From positions 124,001 to 188,000 of the forward strand of contig CBDCOD010000024.1 in the NCBI GenBank assembly GCA_965219665.1: a stretch of DNA of 64,000 nt, given 5' to 3'. Origin of the DNA: CBDCOD01 sp965219665. Its GTDB lineage: Bacteria > Pseudomonadota > Gammaproteobacteria > CAKMZV01. The first letter of the stretch is position 1. Each line of letters begins with the position of its first letter. The translations under genes and the position numbers were made by a program. The notes under the pieces are model-generated. The model saw only the letters and a list, made by a program, of their open reading frames with translations. It searched no databases and had not been told where the DNA came from. Positions 26,003 to 34,983 of the stretch are shown piece after piece.

Positions 26003-26488
26003 ATGCCAGCAAAAGCTGTATATCCGGGTACATTTGACCCTATTACTAATGGACACCTGGATATTGTAGAGCGTGCATCAAAATTATTTGATGGTTTGAT
26101 AATTGCTATCAGCGCTCAGCCTAAAAAAACTCCATTATTTTCTCTACAAGAGCGTTTAGAAATGGTGGAGCATGTGACAGCGCATTTGGATAATGTGTAT
26201 GTTAAAGGCTTCGATAATTTGCTCATTGATTTTCTGCATCAGCAAAATGCCCATATATTGGTTCGTGGCTTACGTGCGGTGTCGGATTTTGAGTACGAGT
26301 TTCAATTGGCTACTATGAATCGTCGCTTAGCGCCACATGTGGAAACGATTTTTCTAACTCCAGCTGAGCAAAATACGTTTTTATCTAGTACATTGGTGCG
26401 CGAAATTGCAGCACTTAATGGAGATGTTTCACAGTTTGTAAGTGATTCTGTTGCTGGTAAGCTCAAGCAAAAATTTGCAGGCGCATAG
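26003..26488 (+). CDS. coaD: Phosphopantetheine adenylyltransferase
   Basis: This 161-residue protein has the usual CoaD length. The nucleotidyltransferase motif YPGTFDPITNGHLDIV contains the T-x-G-H signature, and the second motif FLSSTLVREIA is also typical. VRGLRAVSDFEYEFQLA matches the substrate loop. It transfers AMP to 4'-phosphopantetheine, the penultimate step of coenzyme A synthesis. The spacing to htpX is 39 bases. Confidence 0.97.
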   Translation: MPAKAVYPGTFDPITNGHLDIVERASKLFDGLIIAISAQPKKTPLFSLQERLEMVEHVTAHLDNVYVKGFDNLLIDFLHQQNAHILVRGLRAVSDFEYEFQLATMNRRLAPHVETIFLTPAEQNTFLSSTLVREIAALNGDVSQFVSDSVAGKLKQKFAGA

Positions 26489-26512
26489 TTACCGCCTTTT
26501 TGGGGTTTTGCC

Positions 26513-27106
26513 ATGAGTATAGGTGCCTTTTTCTCTTTGTTATTTATTTTTATGGTTTTTGCTGCATCCCCAGGTCCAGGGTTGGCAATTCTTGCGAGCA
26601 AAACGCTACAAAAAGGTGCAGCCGCTGCCTATGTTTGTATGGCAGGGCTACTGTTGGGAGATGTTATTTATTTAAGCCTGTCATACTGGGGCTTATCGCT
26701 TCTGGCGCAACGTTTTACTGATTTTTTGGTGGTTGTGCAATATTTAGGCGCTGCGTACTTAATTATTTTAGGATTGCTCAGTTTGCGCAATCTACCAAAA
26801 GCAGAAGCAGCACCCAGTTGGCATGCGGGCAATTTTCTAATGGGTTTTATAGTGACTATTAGCAGTCCTAAGGCGATTTTGTTCTATCTGAGTTTACTTC
26901 CTACATTTATTACTATGTCAATGCCTTCTTGGCAGGACTATACCGTACTTATAATTGCTATGTTAGGTGGTGTAGGTGGTTTTGCTGCGCTTTTTGTTTG
27001 GGTAGTGTACTGGACAAAGAGGCGCTTCAGCGAACGCTTCGGGTGGATGCGCTATGTGGGTGCTTTTGGTTTGATTGGTGCGGGTGTCTTTTTGGCTGTT
27101 CGTTGA
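26513..27106 (+). CDS. LysE/RhtB-family amino acid exporter
   Basis: This 197-residue membrane protein shows five to six hydrophobic segments and the family's first-helix motif ASPGPGLAILASKTLQKG, followed by GLLLGDVIY. LYFYLSLLP-like and SPKAILFYLSLLP segments also match the family. It probably exports an amino acid or derivative; the substrate cannot be told. It starts 25 bases after coaD. Confidence 0.88.
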   Translation: MSIGAFFSLLFIFMVFAASPGPGLAILASKTLQKGAAAAYVCMAGLLLGDVIYLSLSYWGLSLLAQRFTDFLVVVQYLGAAYLIILGLLSLRNLPKAEAAPSWHAGNFLMGFIVTISSPKAILFYLSLLPTFITMSMPSWQDYTVLIIAMLGGVGGFAALFVWVVYWTKRRFSERFGWMRYVGAFGLIGAGVFLAVR

Positions 27107-27164
27107 TGATTGCTTTCATAAATATTCACTATAATGAAAAAAAGAGAGATTTTGAGTAGGTTAA

Positions 27165-27968
27165 ATGCGTCTTAAACTATTAGCGTTACGGGAAAACGTT
27201 GCGTTCCAGTGGACGATTATTGGTATTATCGTTGCATCGTCTATATCCATTGGTGCGCGTACTTATGCGCTAACTCCCTCAGTACTTCTGGTACTGGAGC
27301 TGTTAGATTGGTCAGTTACCGCCCTGTTTCTATTTGAGTTGGTCGTACGGCTTGGCGCGGAAAAGCGGTTGTATCACTTTTTTTATAAAGGCTGGAATTG
27401 GTTTGATTTTTTGATTGTTGTTGTCTCGCTTATCCCTATTAACGAGAGTGAGTATGCGTTGTTAGGTCGATTATTGCGCCTATTTCGTGTGATGCGGTTG
27501 ATTTCATTTATTCCTCAGCTGCGGGTGCTAACTTCAGCATTGATTATTGCGCTCCCGCGTATGGGTTATGTCGGGTTATTGATGTTTGTCATTTTTTATA
27601 TGTATGCAGTCATTGGCTCGTTATTGTTTGCTGATGTTAATGCTGTATTATGGGGAGATTTGGGGCGTGCCTTATTGACTTTGTTTAGAGTGGCGACCTT
27701 TGAGGATTGGACAGATGTTATGTATGAAACAATGGCAGTTTATCGATTCAGTTGGATATACTACCTAACCTTTATCTTTTTGTCAGCATTTGTTTTTTTG
27801 AATATGATGATTGGTGTTATTATTAATGTCTTAGAAGAGGAGCATCAGAAAAGTGTTTCTGATGGGGTAAGCGTGGAGGATCGTGTGATACACATACAGC
27901 AGCAGCTACAACAGTTGCACCAAAAGTTAAGTGAATTAAGTAGCAAGAATGGGGCGGTAACAAAATGA
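27165..27968 (+). CDS. Voltage-gated-type ion channel (bacterial Nav-like ion transporter)
   Basis: This 267-residue protein has six transmembrane segments. The S4 helix carries arginines every third residue (RLLRLFRVMRLISFIPQLR), the mark of a voltage sensor. The pore loop reads FRVATFEDWTDVMY, with TFEDW in the selectivity-filter position where NaChBac-type channels have TLESW. S6 (FVFLNMMIGVIINVL) is followed by a glutamine-rich coiled coil, as in homotetrameric bacterial sodium channels. The ion preference is not provable from sequence. It ends in an ATGA overlap with trxB. Confidence 0.85.
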   Translation: MRLKLLALRENVAFQWTIIGIIVASSISIGARTYALTPSVLLVLELLDWSVTALFLFELVVRLGAEKRLYHFFYKGWNWFDFLIVVVSLIPINESEYALLGRLLRLFRVMRLISFIPQLRVLTSALIIALPRMGYVGLLMFVIFYMYAVIGSLLFADVNAVLWGDLGRALLTLFRVATFEDWTDVMYETMAVYRFSWIYYLTFIFLSAFVFLNMMIGVIINVLEEEHQKSVSDGVSVEDRVIHIQQQLQQLHQKLSELSSKNGAVTK

Positions 27969-28897
27969 AGGCACATCATAAACTTATTATTTTAGGCTCT
28001 GGTCCTGCAGGATATTCTGCTGCAGTATATGCAGCACGAGCCAACCTGAATCCGCTTGTTATTACAGGTATTCAGCAAGGTGGTCAGCTGACTACCACTA
28101 CGGATGTTGATAACTGGCCAGGTGATTGTGATGGCGTACAAGGTCCAGAGCTTATGGAGCGTATGTTGCAGCATGCTAAGCGTTTTGGTACAGAGGTCGT
28201 ATTAGATCATATTGAAACAGTTGATCTTAGCAGTAAGCCCTTTTCTTTACAAGGCAGCAATGCCTATACGTGTGATGCGTTGATTATTGCTACAGGCGCT
28301 TCTGCGCGCTATATAGGCTTAGAGTCTGAAGAAGCGTTTAAGGGGCGTGGCGTGTCTGCTTGTGCTACGTGTGATGGCTTCTTTTATAAGGGACAAGAGG
28401 TTGCTGTTATTGGTGGAGGAAACACCGCTGTTGAGGAGGCATTATATTTATCTAATATTGCGAACAAAGTGTATTTAGTTCATCGCCGCGATACCTTCCG
28501 AGCGGAGAAAATTTTAATAGATGCGCTGTATAAGCGCGTAGATGAGGGAAAGGTTGAGTTGGTGCTTAACTATCAATTGCATGAAGTGTTGGGAGATGAT
28601 GCTGGGGTAACTGGGATTAAGTTGAAGAGTACGGAAGACGGTGGTGTGTATCAGCAGGATTTATCAGGAGTTTTTATTGCAATAGGCCACCAACCTAATA
28701 CGCAAATATTTGAAGGGCAGCTTGCCATGAAAGATGGCTATATTGTTGTTCAAAGTGGTCTGTCGGGCAATGCCACGGCAACCAGTGTAGAGGGTGTTTT
28801 TGCCGCAGGTGATGTATGTGACCATGTGTACCGTCAGGCGATTACCTCAGCAGGTACAGGCTGTATGGCAGCCTTAGATGCTGAAAAATACTTATAA
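27965..28897 (+). CDS. trxB: Thioredoxin reductase
   Basis: The 310-residue flavoprotein has the FAD motif GSGPAGYSAAVYAARA and the redox pair C133-A-T-C136 followed by DG. It also has the NADPH motif VIGGGNTAVEEA and the C-terminal FAD contact FAAGDVCDHVYRQA. It reduces thioredoxin with NADPH. The start overlaps the stop of the channel gene by 4 bases, indicating coupling. Confidence 0.97.
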   Translation: MKAHHKLIILGSGPAGYSAAVYAARANLNPLVITGIQQGGQLTTTTDVDNWPGDCDGVQGPELMERMLQHAKRFGTEVVLDHIETVDLSSKPFSLQGSNAYTCDALIIATGASARYIGLESEEAFKGRGVSACATCDGFFYKGQEVAVIGGGNTAVEEALYLSNIANKVYLVHRRDTFRAEKILIDALYKRVDEGKVELVLNYQLHEVLGDDAGVTGIKLKSTEDGGVYQQDLSGVFIAIGHQPNTQIFEGQLAMKDGYIVVQSGLSGNATATSVEGVFAAGDVCDHVYRQAITSAGTGCMAALDAEKYL

Positions 28898-28967
28898 TTT
28901 GCTTATGGAGATGGTTGTCTCAGGGTTGAGATTAGTTGTGCGAGATAAGAGCAGGGAGGAAGTGGTG

Positions 28968-29306
28968 CTATGAGGTTGCTTTTATGCTAAAACTTTCACC
29001 ACAGCCGCAGCTATCCTCAACATTAGGATTCTGAAAATCAAAGCCTTGGTTGAGCAGGTTGTGCTTGGTGAAGTCAACGACCATGCCATCAATATTTTTG
29101 AGTGATTTATTATCAACGATGACTTTAATGCCAAAACTTTCAAAGACATGATCGGAGGCATCAATATCGTCAGCATAGTCAACGACATAAGCAAAGCCAG
29201 TACAGCCGCTAACACGCGTGCCTAAACGTAGCCCAATGCCGCTTCCGCGTGCTGCTAATTTATGCTGTATGTGCTCTGCTGCGGTTTTTGTTAGTGTAAC
29301 GCTCAT
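28968..29306 (-). CDS. iscA: Iron-sulfur cluster assembly protein IscA (A-type carrier)
   Basis: From the ATG at 29306 the product is 112 residues, opening MSVTLTKTAA, and it aligns with IscA throughout (GLRLGTRVSGCTGFAYV, NPNVEDSCGCGESF). The three cluster-binding cysteines are C35, C100 and C102. An in-frame TTG at 29318 would add four residues without benefit. IscA delivers Fe-S clusters to apoproteins. The rest of an isc operon is absent here. It converges on trxB and is divergent from gloB across 122 bases. ErpA is the main alternative; the residue pattern favours IscA. Confidence 0.85.
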   Translation of the reverse strand: MSVTLTKTAAEHIQHKLAARGSGIGLRLGTRVSGCTGFAYVVDYADDIDASDHVFESFGIKVIVDNKSLKNIDGMVVDFTKHNLLNQGFDFQNPNVEDSCGCGESFSIKATS

Positions 29307-29428
29307 GGTTTTCTTCAATTTTTACTTGACCAAGTATTATAGAGTACTCGGATAATTAACGTTTAAAAACTCACTATACCCGCGATGCAAGTTACAATAC
29401 TGTGGTATTTTTTGCGGAGCATGGTGAC

Positions 29429-30208
29429 ATGGAATGTATAGCAGTACGTGCCCTTTGGGACACGCTCCAGAACTATATCTGGATATTGCATTACGCTGGT
29501 CAATCAGAGTGTATTGTTGTTGATCCAGGCGAGGTAGCTCCGTGCATAGAGGCATTGGAGCGGCATGGTCTAAGCCCTCAAGCTGTTTTTATCACGCACC
29601 ACCATTATGATCATACTGATGGTGTTGCGGGACTGCTACAACATTACGGCACACTCCCCGTTTGGGGCCCCAAAAAATCTCCGTTTAATGGTATTAGTCA
29701 TGCAGTGGGAGAGGGGGATATTGTAGAGGTTCCTGAAATGGCACTTCATTTTGAGGTACTGGAAACGCCGGGACACACGATGGACCATATTTGCTTGTAT
29801 AATAGGTCCTTGTCGATTGCTTTAGTTGGTGACACCTTATTTAGTGCAGGTTGCGGTAGAGTTTTTGAAGGAACCATGATGCAAATGTTTCGCTCAATTA
29901 ATAAAATTGCTGCGTTATCTGATGAGACGCTTCTATATTGTGGGCATGAATATACAGTGGGTAATTTGGCTTTTGCCAAGCAGGTAGAGCCGAATAATAA
30001 AGAGATTTTGAGTCGTTATAAATTGGCTCTTGATAATCATAAAAAAATGGTTCCGAGTGTGCCAACAACGCTTGCATTAGAGAAAAAAACCAATCCTTTT
30101 TTGCGTTGCGATCAGATATCAGTTCACAAAAGTTGCGAAGAATACAGAGGCAGAGAATTGACATCAGCAGTGGAAGTTTTTACAGCACTCAGGGAGTGGC
30201 GAGGCTAA
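29429..30208 (+). CDS. gloB: Hydroxyacylglutathione hydrolase (glyoxalase II)
   Basis: From the ATG at 29429 (GGAG 9 bases upstream) the product is 259 residues. An upstream GTG at 29402 is possible but lacks a site. It has the metallo-beta-lactamase motif THHHYDHTDG, further ligands in ETPGHTMDH and VGDTLFSAGCGR, and the C-terminal glutathione-binding segment CGHEYT...RNPF-type region (TNPFLRCD). It hydrolyses S-lactoylglutathione in methylglyoxal detoxification. It opens a plus-strand run continuing with mltD. Confidence 0.93.
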   Translation: MECIAVRALWDTLQNYIWILHYAGQSECIVVDPGEVAPCIEALERHGLSPQAVFITHHHYDHTDGVAGLLQHYGTLPVWGPKKSPFNGISHAVGEGDIVEVPEMALHFEVLETPGHTMDHICLYNRSLSIALVGDTLFSAGCGRVFEGTMMQMFRSINKIAALSDETLLYCGHEYTVGNLAFAKQVEPNNKEILSRYKLALDNHKKMVPSVPTTLALEKKTNPFLRCDQISVHKSCEEYRGRELTSAVEVFTALREWRG

Positions 30209-30214
30209 ATTAAT

Positions 30215-31411
30215 ATGTATGTGCAACTTTTAATTATTGGCTTTAGCAGCATTTTGCTTGCATCCTGTGGGACAAGCGGGCAGCGGGCAGCGTCCGATGA
30301 GAAAAAGATTGCTAAAAAAAGCCAGCCACTTTCGGTAGTAAACGAAACGCGTTCGTCTGTCTCTATGTGGATGTTAGAAACGCCATTTTCTCATCATTTT
30401 CAGGTCAAAGAGAAGGTATCGGACTATAACACTATTTGGCCGCATATAGAATCACAGCTAACATTTGGTGAGGAGCTTGCTGGTTTGCCAACTGTACGCA
30501 GGCATATTAAAACTTTGTTACGTTCTCCTAAACAGCTTCAGGCGACCACGCGTAGGGCAGAGCCGTTTTTGCCTCATATTATTGAGGAAGTGCAACGTCA
30601 TAATATGCCTATTGAAATCGCGTTGCTGCCTTTCGTTGAAAGTCGTTTTTATGCATTAGCCCGTAACCCGCGTAGCAAAGCAGGCGGAATATGGCAGTTT
30701 ACACGTGCTACAGGAAGGTTTTACGGCTTAGATCAAAATTGGTGGTACGATGCGCGTTTTGACGTACGCCAATCTACGCGCGCTGCGCTCAACCTATTGC
30801 AAGATTTGCATGATCGTTATGATGATTGGCTGCTGGCATTGGCTGCCTATAATTGGGGCATGGGCAATGTTGATAAGTCTATTCGTAAAAGCCGAAAGCG
30901 TGGCGTAAAGAGTATATCGTATTGGTCAATCCGTTTGCCGAGGGAGACACGAAATTATGTGCCTAAGCTTATTGCGTATGCGCAAATTATCGCTAAGCAA
31001 GCGGAGTACGGCATAACATTGCATCCAGTTGAGAAAAAGCCTTCTACGGCATGGGTGCCGATTAGCAAGCCCTATGAAATGTCTCAATTAGCTGAGGCTG
31101 CTAACTTGAGTGTTCACCACTTTAGGCAGCTAAATGCAGGTTTCCGTCGGTGGGCAGTTAAGCCCAATAATCAATATCACGTCTTGCTACCTGCCGATGT
31201 CGTTAGTACCTTTCAAAGCAGGCTGAAAAACCCTAAACTTCAGTCTAACTCTAAATGGACCTCGCATATTGTAGAGCGCGGTGATAGCCTCTACAAAATT
31301 GCGCATCACTACGGTATAACTGTGCGTACCATTAAGCGTGTTAACCGTTTAGACACCAGTGTTATTCGTATTGGTCAACGTCTTATTATTCCGGTTAGAC
31401 AAAGCATATAA
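30215..31411 (+). CDS. mltD: Membrane-bound lytic transglycosylase D
   Basis: This 398-residue lipoprotein has a signal ending LLASC, with the lipidated Cys at residue 18. The SLT domain has the catalytic Glu142 in LLPFVESRFY and the following SKAGGIWQFTRATGR and AAYNWGMGNV motifs. A clear LysM repeat lies near the C-terminus (HIVERGDSLYKIAHHYGIT), with a more divergent one before it. It cleaves peptidoglycan glycan strands in the periplasm. The gene sits 6 bases after gloB and abuts mvaK, a gloB-mltD order known from E. coli. Confidence 0.95.
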   Translation: MYVQLLIIGFSSILLASCGTSGQRAASDEKKIAKKSQPLSVVNETRSSVSMWMLETPFSHHFQVKEKVSDYNTIWPHIESQLTFGEELAGLPTVRRHIKTLLRSPKQLQATTRRAEPFLPHIIEEVQRHNMPIEIALLPFVESRFYALARNPRSKAGGIWQFTRATGRFYGLDQNWWYDARFDVRQSTRAALNLLQDLHDRYDDWLLALAAYNWGMGNVDKSIRKSRKRGVKSISYWSIRLPRETRNYVPKLIAYAQIIAKQAEYGITLHPVEKKPSTAWVPISKPYEMSQLAEAANLSVHHFRQLNAGFRRWAVKPNNQYHVLLPADVVSTFQSRLKNPKLQSNSKWTSHIVERGDSLYKIAHHYGITVRTIKRVNRLDTSVIRIGQRLIIPVRQSI

Positions 31412-32335
31412 GTGCCAATAAAACAGTGGACTGCCAAGGCGCCAGGTAGCACCATTCTCTTTGGTGAGCATGCTGTTCTTGCAGGTTTCGGAGCAATTGT
31501 TTATGCTGTTAATGCTCACATAACCATACATTTTGAGGCTGAGGACACAGAGATTATCACTATTCATAGCGCACTAGGCAGTGTACGCTTGAATAGAAAT
31601 CACCCCGTCATTACGTATCCGCTACAGTTTGCAACAGCTACTATCTGTAGCAATCCGCCTCAAACAGGAGGCACATTTACCATACAAAGCGAATTTCCTG
31701 CAACGATAGGTTTGGGTTCTTCTGCTGCTGTTACAGTGGCTATGCTTGGGCTACTGTACGCTATACGGCATGAGGAAATCAATAAAGCAGCCCTGTTAGT
31801 AGAAGCAGTTAAGGTGATTCGTGCGGTTCAAGGTAGTGGATCAGGGGCAGATGTGGCTGCGAGTGTGTTTGGTAATTGTGTGTTTTATACTGGTAGTACA
31901 CAGGCTGTCTACCCTGTCAAAGTGCCCACGTTACCATTGAGTTTGCATTATTGTGGATATAAAACACCTACAGCAGAAGTGATTTCAGCTGTGCAGCAGC
32001 AGTGGAGCGGTAGGGAGTTTGCCTTGCAGGCGTTATATCAGAATATGTCTGTCATCACGCAGGCAGCTAAGCACGATTTGAATAGAGAGAACTGTGATAA
32101 TCTGGCAGAGTATATCAATAACTATCATCACCTTTTGGTACAGTTGGGGGTAGAAGATTGGGGTTTGCAGCAACTGCGCGCTAAACTGTTTGCACAGGGT
32201 TCTCAGGCTGTTAAAATATCCGGATCAGGAAGGGGAGATTGCTTATTGGCATTGGGCTATGATGGGGATATTTCAGCACAAAGCCTACCCTTACAGGTGA
32301 GTGAAAAAGGTTTAGAGATTCAATATACGCGATAA
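31412..32335 (+). CDS. mvaK1: Mevalonate kinase (GHMP family)
   Basis: This 307-residue GHMP kinase begins at a GTG directly after the mltD stop. The first motif reads KAPGSTILFGEHAVLAG. The phosphate-binding loop is PATIGLGSSAAVTVAM, and the catalytic Asp segment is GSGSGADVAASVFG. The position beside a diphosphomevalonate decarboxylase supports mevalonate over other GHMP substrates. It phosphorylates mevalonate with ATP for isoprenoid synthesis. Many family members have Lys where this one has Ser in APGST. A phosphomevalonate kinase is not seen in the window. Confidence 0.88.
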   Translation: MPIKQWTAKAPGSTILFGEHAVLAGFGAIVYAVNAHITIHFEAEDTEIITIHSALGSVRLNRNHPVITYPLQFATATICSNPPQTGGTFTIQSEFPATIGLGSSAAVTVAMLGLLYAIRHEEINKAALLVEAVKVIRAVQGSGSGADVAASVFGNCVFYTGSTQAVYPVKVPTLPLSLHYCGYKTPTAEVISAVQQQWSGREFALQALYQNMSVITQAAKHDLNRENCDNLAEYINNYHHLLVQLGVEDWGLQQLRAKLFAQGSQAVKISGSGRGDCLLALGYDGDISAQSLPLQVSEKGLEIQYTR

Positions 32336-32342
32336 TAATCCA

Positions 32343-33314
32343 GTGAGTAGATTGCCACTTCCTTCTCGTCCGGTGCAGCACAGTGCAACCGCCCAAGCAG
32401 ATTCCAATATTGCTCTTGCGAAATATTGGGGTAAACGCGATGTTGGGTTAAATTTACCCTACAATAGTTCTTTATCTATTGGGTTAAAAGGTTGGGGCAC
32501 TACGACTACGGTGTCTCTTGCAGCTCAGGACAGTTTTACCTTAAATGATAAAAAGGACAGTCAAGCTGCTGAGCGGCTGTTTGCATGGGTGAATCGTCTT
32601 GTGGGATTAGATCGTCCTCAGCTGTCTATTTCCTCAACAAACCGCATTCCTACGTCTGCTGGCTTAGCCTCTTCTGCGTCAGGTTTTGCTGCTGCTACGT
32701 GTGCATTAAATACATTATTTGGTTGGCAATTAGATCGTACAGCTTTAAGTGGCGTTGCTCGTTTAGGTAGCGGTAGTGCTGCCCGTTCGTTGTTTGAGGG
32801 CTTTGTCATCTGGCATAGAGGCTGCCTGCCTGACGGTAGTGATAGCGTGGCACAGCCATTGGCAGCCACATGGCAAGATTTAGTGTTAGTTATTGTGGAA
32901 GTTAGTGCTGACGTAAAATCCGTTGGCTCTACTACAGGGATGCTACGTACGGTAAAAACCTCTCCACTATATGAGCAGTGGGTGCCATTTGCTGAGCAAT
33001 CTGTTGACGCGTTAACGCATGCGATTCAAGCACGGGATTTTGAATGCTTAGGGCGCATTACTGAGCATAATGCCTTAACGATGCATGCAACGATGCACAG
33101 TGCACAGCCTACGGTTAACTATTGGTTACCTGATAGTATAGCTGCTATGCAGACAGTTTGGCAGTTACGAGAGCAGGGAGTTGCAGTCTTTTTTACTATG
33201 GATGCAGGACCAAATTTAAAATTACTGTGTTTATCTGAAAGTCTGCATAAGGTACAATCAGCCTTTCCGCAGGGGCAGCTGGTGTATCCGTTTCTACCAC
33301 ACAATCATGAGTAA
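32343..33314 (+). CDS. mvaD: Diphosphomevalonate decarboxylase
   Basis: This 323-residue protein begins at a GTG 7 bases after mvaK1. The diagnostic N-terminal motif is SNIALAKYWGKRD, followed by LPYNSSLSIGL. The ATP loop is IPTSAGLASSASGFAA, and GSGSAARSLFEGF matches the substrate loop. It makes isopentenyl diphosphate from mevalonate diphosphate with ATP. The MVA route replaces or supplements the MEP route in few gammaproteobacteria. It overlaps ubiG by 8 bases. Confidence 0.95.
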   Translation: MSRLPLPSRPVQHSATAQADSNIALAKYWGKRDVGLNLPYNSSLSIGLKGWGTTTTVSLAAQDSFTLNDKKDSQAAERLFAWVNRLVGLDRPQLSISSTNRIPTSAGLASSASGFAAATCALNTLFGWQLDRTALSGVARLGSGSAARSLFEGFVIWHRGCLPDGSDSVAQPLAATWQDLVLVIVEVSADVKSVGSTTGMLRTVKTSPLYEQWVPFAEQSVDALTHAIQARDFECLGRITEHNALTMHATMHSAQPTVNYWLPDSIAAMQTVWQLREQGVAVFFTMDAGPNLKLLCLSESLHKVQSAFPQGQLVYPFLPHNHE

Positions 33315-33996
33315 AAATATCCTAACTGATCATATTAGCCATTTTAATCATCGCGCCTCAGAGTGGTGGGATTTAGATGGTCCATTCAAAACACTGCATC
33401 AAATTAACCCCCTTCGATTGAATTATGTACAGCAGTACAGCGCTTTGCAAGGAAAGCGTGTATTGGATGTTGGCTGTGGTGGTGGTGTATTGAGTGAAGC
33501 TCTGTGTAAGCTTGGTGCGCACGTAACAGCCATTGATTTGGCAAAGGATGCCATAGAGATTGCACAGCAACATAAGGGGCAATTAGCTATTGATTACCGC
33601 TTAGCATCAGCGGAGCAGCTGGTGGAGGAAGGCGCACAGTTTGATATCGTGTGCTGCATGGAGCTGTTAGAGCATATTCCAGAGCCACAAAGGTTTATGT
33701 GTACGCTATCGCAACTTACGAAAGACTGGTGTTTTATTTCTACAATAAACCGCAGTGCGTTTGCATGGTTAGGTGCCGTGTTCATGGCAGAGCGTGTCTT
33801 AAAGTGGTTGCCTGAGGGGACGCATGATGCACAGCTGTTTATTAAGCCAGAAGAGCTTTCAGATTGGGGGGAGGATGCTGGCTTAAGTTTGCACAATACG
33901 ATGGGGATGATTTATGATCCAATCAATGGGCAGTTTAGATTGCGTAAAGATAGTACCCAAATAAATTATCTACAAGCCTGGCGTAAATTAGTGTAG
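33307..33996 (+). CDS. ubiG: Ubiquinone biosynthesis O-methyltransferase
   Basis: This 229-residue class I methyltransferase opens with HFNHRASEWWDLDGPFKTLHQINPLRL, typical of UbiG. It has the SAM motif VLDVGCGGGVLSE and acidic loop AIDLA, and CMELLEHIP follows. It performs both O-methylations in ubiquinone synthesis. The start overlaps mvaD, so isoprenoid and quinone synthesis are co-transcribed. It ends directly against the convergent pdxA with no spacer. Confidence 0.95.
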   Translation: MSKNILTDHISHFNHRASEWWDLDGPFKTLHQINPLRLNYVQQYSALQGKRVLDVGCGGGVLSEALCKLGAHVTAIDLAKDAIEIAQQHKGQLAIDYRLASAEQLVEEGAQFDIVCCMELLEHIPEPQRFMCTLSQLTKDWCFISTINRSAFAWLGAVFMAERVLKWLPEGTHDAQLFIKPEELSDWGEDAGLSLHNTMGMIYDPINGQFRLRKDSTQINYLQAWRKLV

Positions 33997-34983
33997 TTAC
34001 GCTTGTAATTGCATCGTATGCATTTGACGAGCAGTGTTAATTGCGCATAATAAACTACCGCAATCTGCTTTACCTGTGCCTGCCAGTGATAGAGCAGTGC
34101 CATGGTCAACTGAGGTGCGGATAAATGGTAAGCCTAAAGTAATATTAACGGTTTGACCAAAGCCTATTTGCTTTAGCGGGGTGAGCCCTTGATCGTGATA
34201 CATGGCAAAAATCACATCATAGTCTTGAAGTATTTCTGCACGAAATGCAGTATCTGCAGGCAGTGGTTGTGATACTTGTATTCCTTGTTGGCGTAGTGTG
34301 TTTAGAGTAGGTTCGATAATATCACGCTCTTCAGTGCCTAAAAGACCATCCTCCCCTGCGTGTGGGTTTAGCCCCAAGACTGCAATGCGTGGTGAATGCT
34401 TGATGAAAAATCGTGGTAACTCTGTGTGAATGATTTGTAGTTTACGCGTTAGGTTTTTAGTGGTGACATAATCAGCAACGTGCCGTAGTGGAATATGTGT
34501 TGTCAGCAGTGCCACCCTAAATTCTGGGCAGGCAAGCATCATGACTACTTCAGAGGCTCCAGCATAGCGCTGAAAAAATTCTGTATGCCCGTGAAAAGGA
34601 GCATCTGGGCGATGTAGAATGCTTTTATGGACAGGTGCGGTGACTATAGCTGCTGCTTGTTCAAGCAAATCACAGGCGCGTGTGATTACAGCAAGTACTT
34701 GGGGGCTATTATCGCGATCTAATTGTCCACAGAGAACTGGGTTTGGGCAATAAACAGGTTCTATGCACAGTGTACGTGGCGGTATATTGCGGTGGTTAGA
34801 GCCGTCCCAAACTATTATGATTACAGGGTATTTCAAGCGTTTGGCGCGTGCTTCAAATACGGTAGGGTCACCAATGACCACACAATTCTGTAGGTGTCCT
34901 TGATGGGCTAGTCCCAGAATAATATCTGGACCAATGCCAGCATTCTCACCTGTGGTGATTAGTATGGGCTTAGAGTGTGTCAA
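33997..34983 (-). CDS. pdxA: 4-hydroxythreonine-4-phosphate dehydrogenase
   Basis: This 328-residue protein has the PdxA opening ITTGENAGIGPDI, the substrate loop TAPVHKSIL, HTEFF, and the metal site near MYHDQGLTPLKQIGF, followed by RTSVDHGTAL. It acts in pyridoxal phosphate synthesis. Its start overlaps surA by 14 bases, the usual surA-pdxA coupling. In enterics rsmA and apaH follow, but here they lie 8 kb away. Confidence 0.96.
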   Translation of the reverse strand: MTHSKPILITTGENAGIGPDIILGLAHQGHLQNCVVIGDPTVFEARAKRLKYPVIIIVWDGSNHRNIPPRTLCIEPVYCPNPVLCGQLDRDNSPQVLAVITRACDLLEQAAAIVTAPVHKSILHRPDAPFHGHTEFFQRYAGASEVVMMLACPEFRVALLTTHIPLRHVADYVTTKNLTRKLQIIHTELPRFFIKHSPRIAVLGLNPHAGEDGLLGTEERDIIEPTLNTLRQQGIQVSQPLPADTAFRAEILQDYDVIFAMYHDQGLTPLKQIGFGQTVNITLGLPFIRTSVDHGTALSLAGTGKADCGSLLCAINTARQMHTMQLQA

